Source of the DNA: Drosophila pseudoobscura
Lineage: Eukaryota; Arthropoda; Insecta; Diptera; Drosophilidae
DNA: 64,000 nucleotides
NCBI RefSeq assembly: GCF_009870125.1
Contig: NC_046680.1
Span: 4,650,001 to 4,714,000 of the forward strand
Reading direction: 5' to 3'
Shown here: one piece after another, positions 62,576-64,000 of the stretch
Layout of the letters: each line of letters opens with the position of its first letter
How positions within the stretch are numbered: the first letter of the stretch is position 1
Made by a program: the position numbers and the translations under genes
The notes under the pieces: generated by a model
Told to the model about the DNA's origin: nothing
The model's database searches: none
Seen by the model: only the letters and a program-made list of their open reading frames with translations

Positions 62576-64000
62576 GAATTACTTATTCAATAAGATTTAT
62601 TTGAAAGACTACGGAATAAACTGTTAGATGGTACAGAGCATGGCAGGAGATAACTAATGGATTTGTAAATGAAAAGAATAAAAGCAGATGCAAAGTGAAT
62701 TGTGATGGTATATTGTAGAATACATAACATACATACATACCAGTATATACATATGTACATATGTATGTACAGAGTATAATATAACTGTGCAGAAAGGTTG
62801 ATTTGTTCAGTAGTTTAAATAGAGATTTATTTTAATTTCTTAGTTCATTTCGGTCCAGGCTATGGCCAAGCCACGAGTTATTTAGTTATATATAATATGT
62901 ATAAGAATACAATGTGCAGCGGAGTTTGTTTTATATGTAATACGGTTTATACATTGTTACTGCGTGTAGTTAAATGAAACAAATCTTAAGAGCCCTCACT
63001 GGCGCTCGATCTCTTATCAACCAACTGTAACCTGCATACAAACATACATACAATACGTTTACATATATATATATCAGCGACTAGTGGGATCACATGGGAG
63101 AGCCGGCATTTCTTTAAGATTTCACCGTACACCGTATATCAGTATATCAGTACATATGTACATCAGCTGGCTAAACCACTTATCCAATTTTGAAATACAC
63201 ACACACATATGTATTTTTGTCTACGTAATTCGATTGTTCTACCAATTAAAGTTAAGCCCAAATGGGAGTCGCTCTACTTACCACCACTAAATCCAAAAAT
63301 ACTGTAACCTAAAAATAGTTAAAAGCATAAAACAAAAAACCAAAATAACTTTCTAGGTGTGCGTACATATGTGTATCACTGTCATGTACTTGTAGACTAA
63401 TTGAATTTCAATTCAAATTGAATTATTGACAATTGTATTAGCCCGTTAAAATAAACCACAATACGTCCCAATGCGCCCCGGTCTGTAGTGTTTGATTTCA
63501 TTGCATAATAAATTTCATTCCGCATTCTGTGTCCGGTGGACTAAGAGCAACAGTAGCAGCAGCAGCAGGCAGCAGGCAGCAAGCGGCTCGCCAGCCATGG
63601 AAATGGAACAGTAAGCAATTTCCACTAAATCAATTAAAAGTAGTGCCGTGACCCCGTATCCGCTCTCCCTTTACAGTAAGCCAGCCAGCCGCAGTGTCCA
63701 TTAAAAGTAACTAATGGAATTTTATTCAAATTATAAATTGCATTGGCCTATAAATCCGCCATTTTCCAGCTTAAAGCAGACGTGTTTGGTGATGATTTGA
63801 AATTTGCATATTGCATACATCCATATGGGGAACAGAGAACCGCCCCCAGGAAGGTAGCCTATTACCACTCCGAACAATAAACAGCTTTTCTAGCGCGCTG
63901 CTTAATTGGTTCACATTATGCAAAATTTCGAATGCAATTTACAGTGGCATTGATTTTGCATTAAACTGGCTCAATTCCATGCACTGCAGCGTGTGTGTAG
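60925..64000 (+). other. 3' UTR of the RASD-like gene and downstream non-coding DNA
   Basis: It begins after the stop codon at 60922-60924. AATAAA occurs near 61179 and could end the transcript. Simple repeats follow: GTAACCCAGT units at 61118-61155, GTTACA units at 62460-62488, and a CT tract at 62546-62576. I see no further gene. Confidence 0.5.

Overview
The window is genomic DNA of a fruit fly. The gene content (coronin, an NRF-6-type acyltransferase and a block of five serpins) matches the gene order I know from Drosophila melanogaster 42D, on Muller element C. Introns are typical of flies: mostly 55-70 nt between coding exons, with very long 5' introns. Abundant CA, CT, CTGT and GAG microsatellites, and a dispersed repeat with a 'cgtttccgacccc...tatatatattcttgatcag' type core, suggest the obscura group (pseudoobscura/persimilis/miranda-like). 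The species call is an inference.

Layout. 1-4.0 kb is non-coding. 4.0-13.5 kb holds coronin (coro) on the minus strand: six coding exons, about 540 aa, and an upstream non-coding first exon with a housekeeping (Ohler motif 1) promoter near 13.5 kb. 13.5-16.0 kb is repetitive: a 201-bp tandem array, a 5'-truncated LOA/Jockey-like non-LTR retrotransposon with an 11-bp target-site duplication, and promoter-like motif clusters at both edges. 17.0-19.6 kb (minus) is an eight-exon NRF/acyltransferase-3 membrane protein (CG9447-like).

20.0-32.7 kb is the serpin cluster. Two genes are on minus: the Spn42Da ortholog, with alternative reactive-centre-loop exons, and one intracellular-type serpin. Three are on plus. 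Four of the five share one architecture: a body exon, a 142-nt exon, and a separate exon for the reactive centre loop. The fifth has lost the last intron and has its signal peptide out of frame with its body. The loops predict different protease targets (Arg, Met, Glu or Cys at P1; one furin-type RMKR loop with an ER-retention-like HNEL tail), so the block looks like a diversified protease-inhibitor array. 28.4-31.0 kb between the last two serpins is repeat-rich.

32.8-36.2 kb is intergenic. A TATA promoter and ATG-free leader exon at 36.2-36.5 kb probably start a RASD/Rhes-like small GTPase gene. Its coding exons run from 49.7 to 60.9 kb (280 aa, C-terminal CNLQ farnesylation-type box). The 12.8-kb first intron and the rest of the window to 64.0 kb hold non-coding DNA with many simple repeats. 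I found no tRNA, rRNA, CRISPR or bacterial feature.
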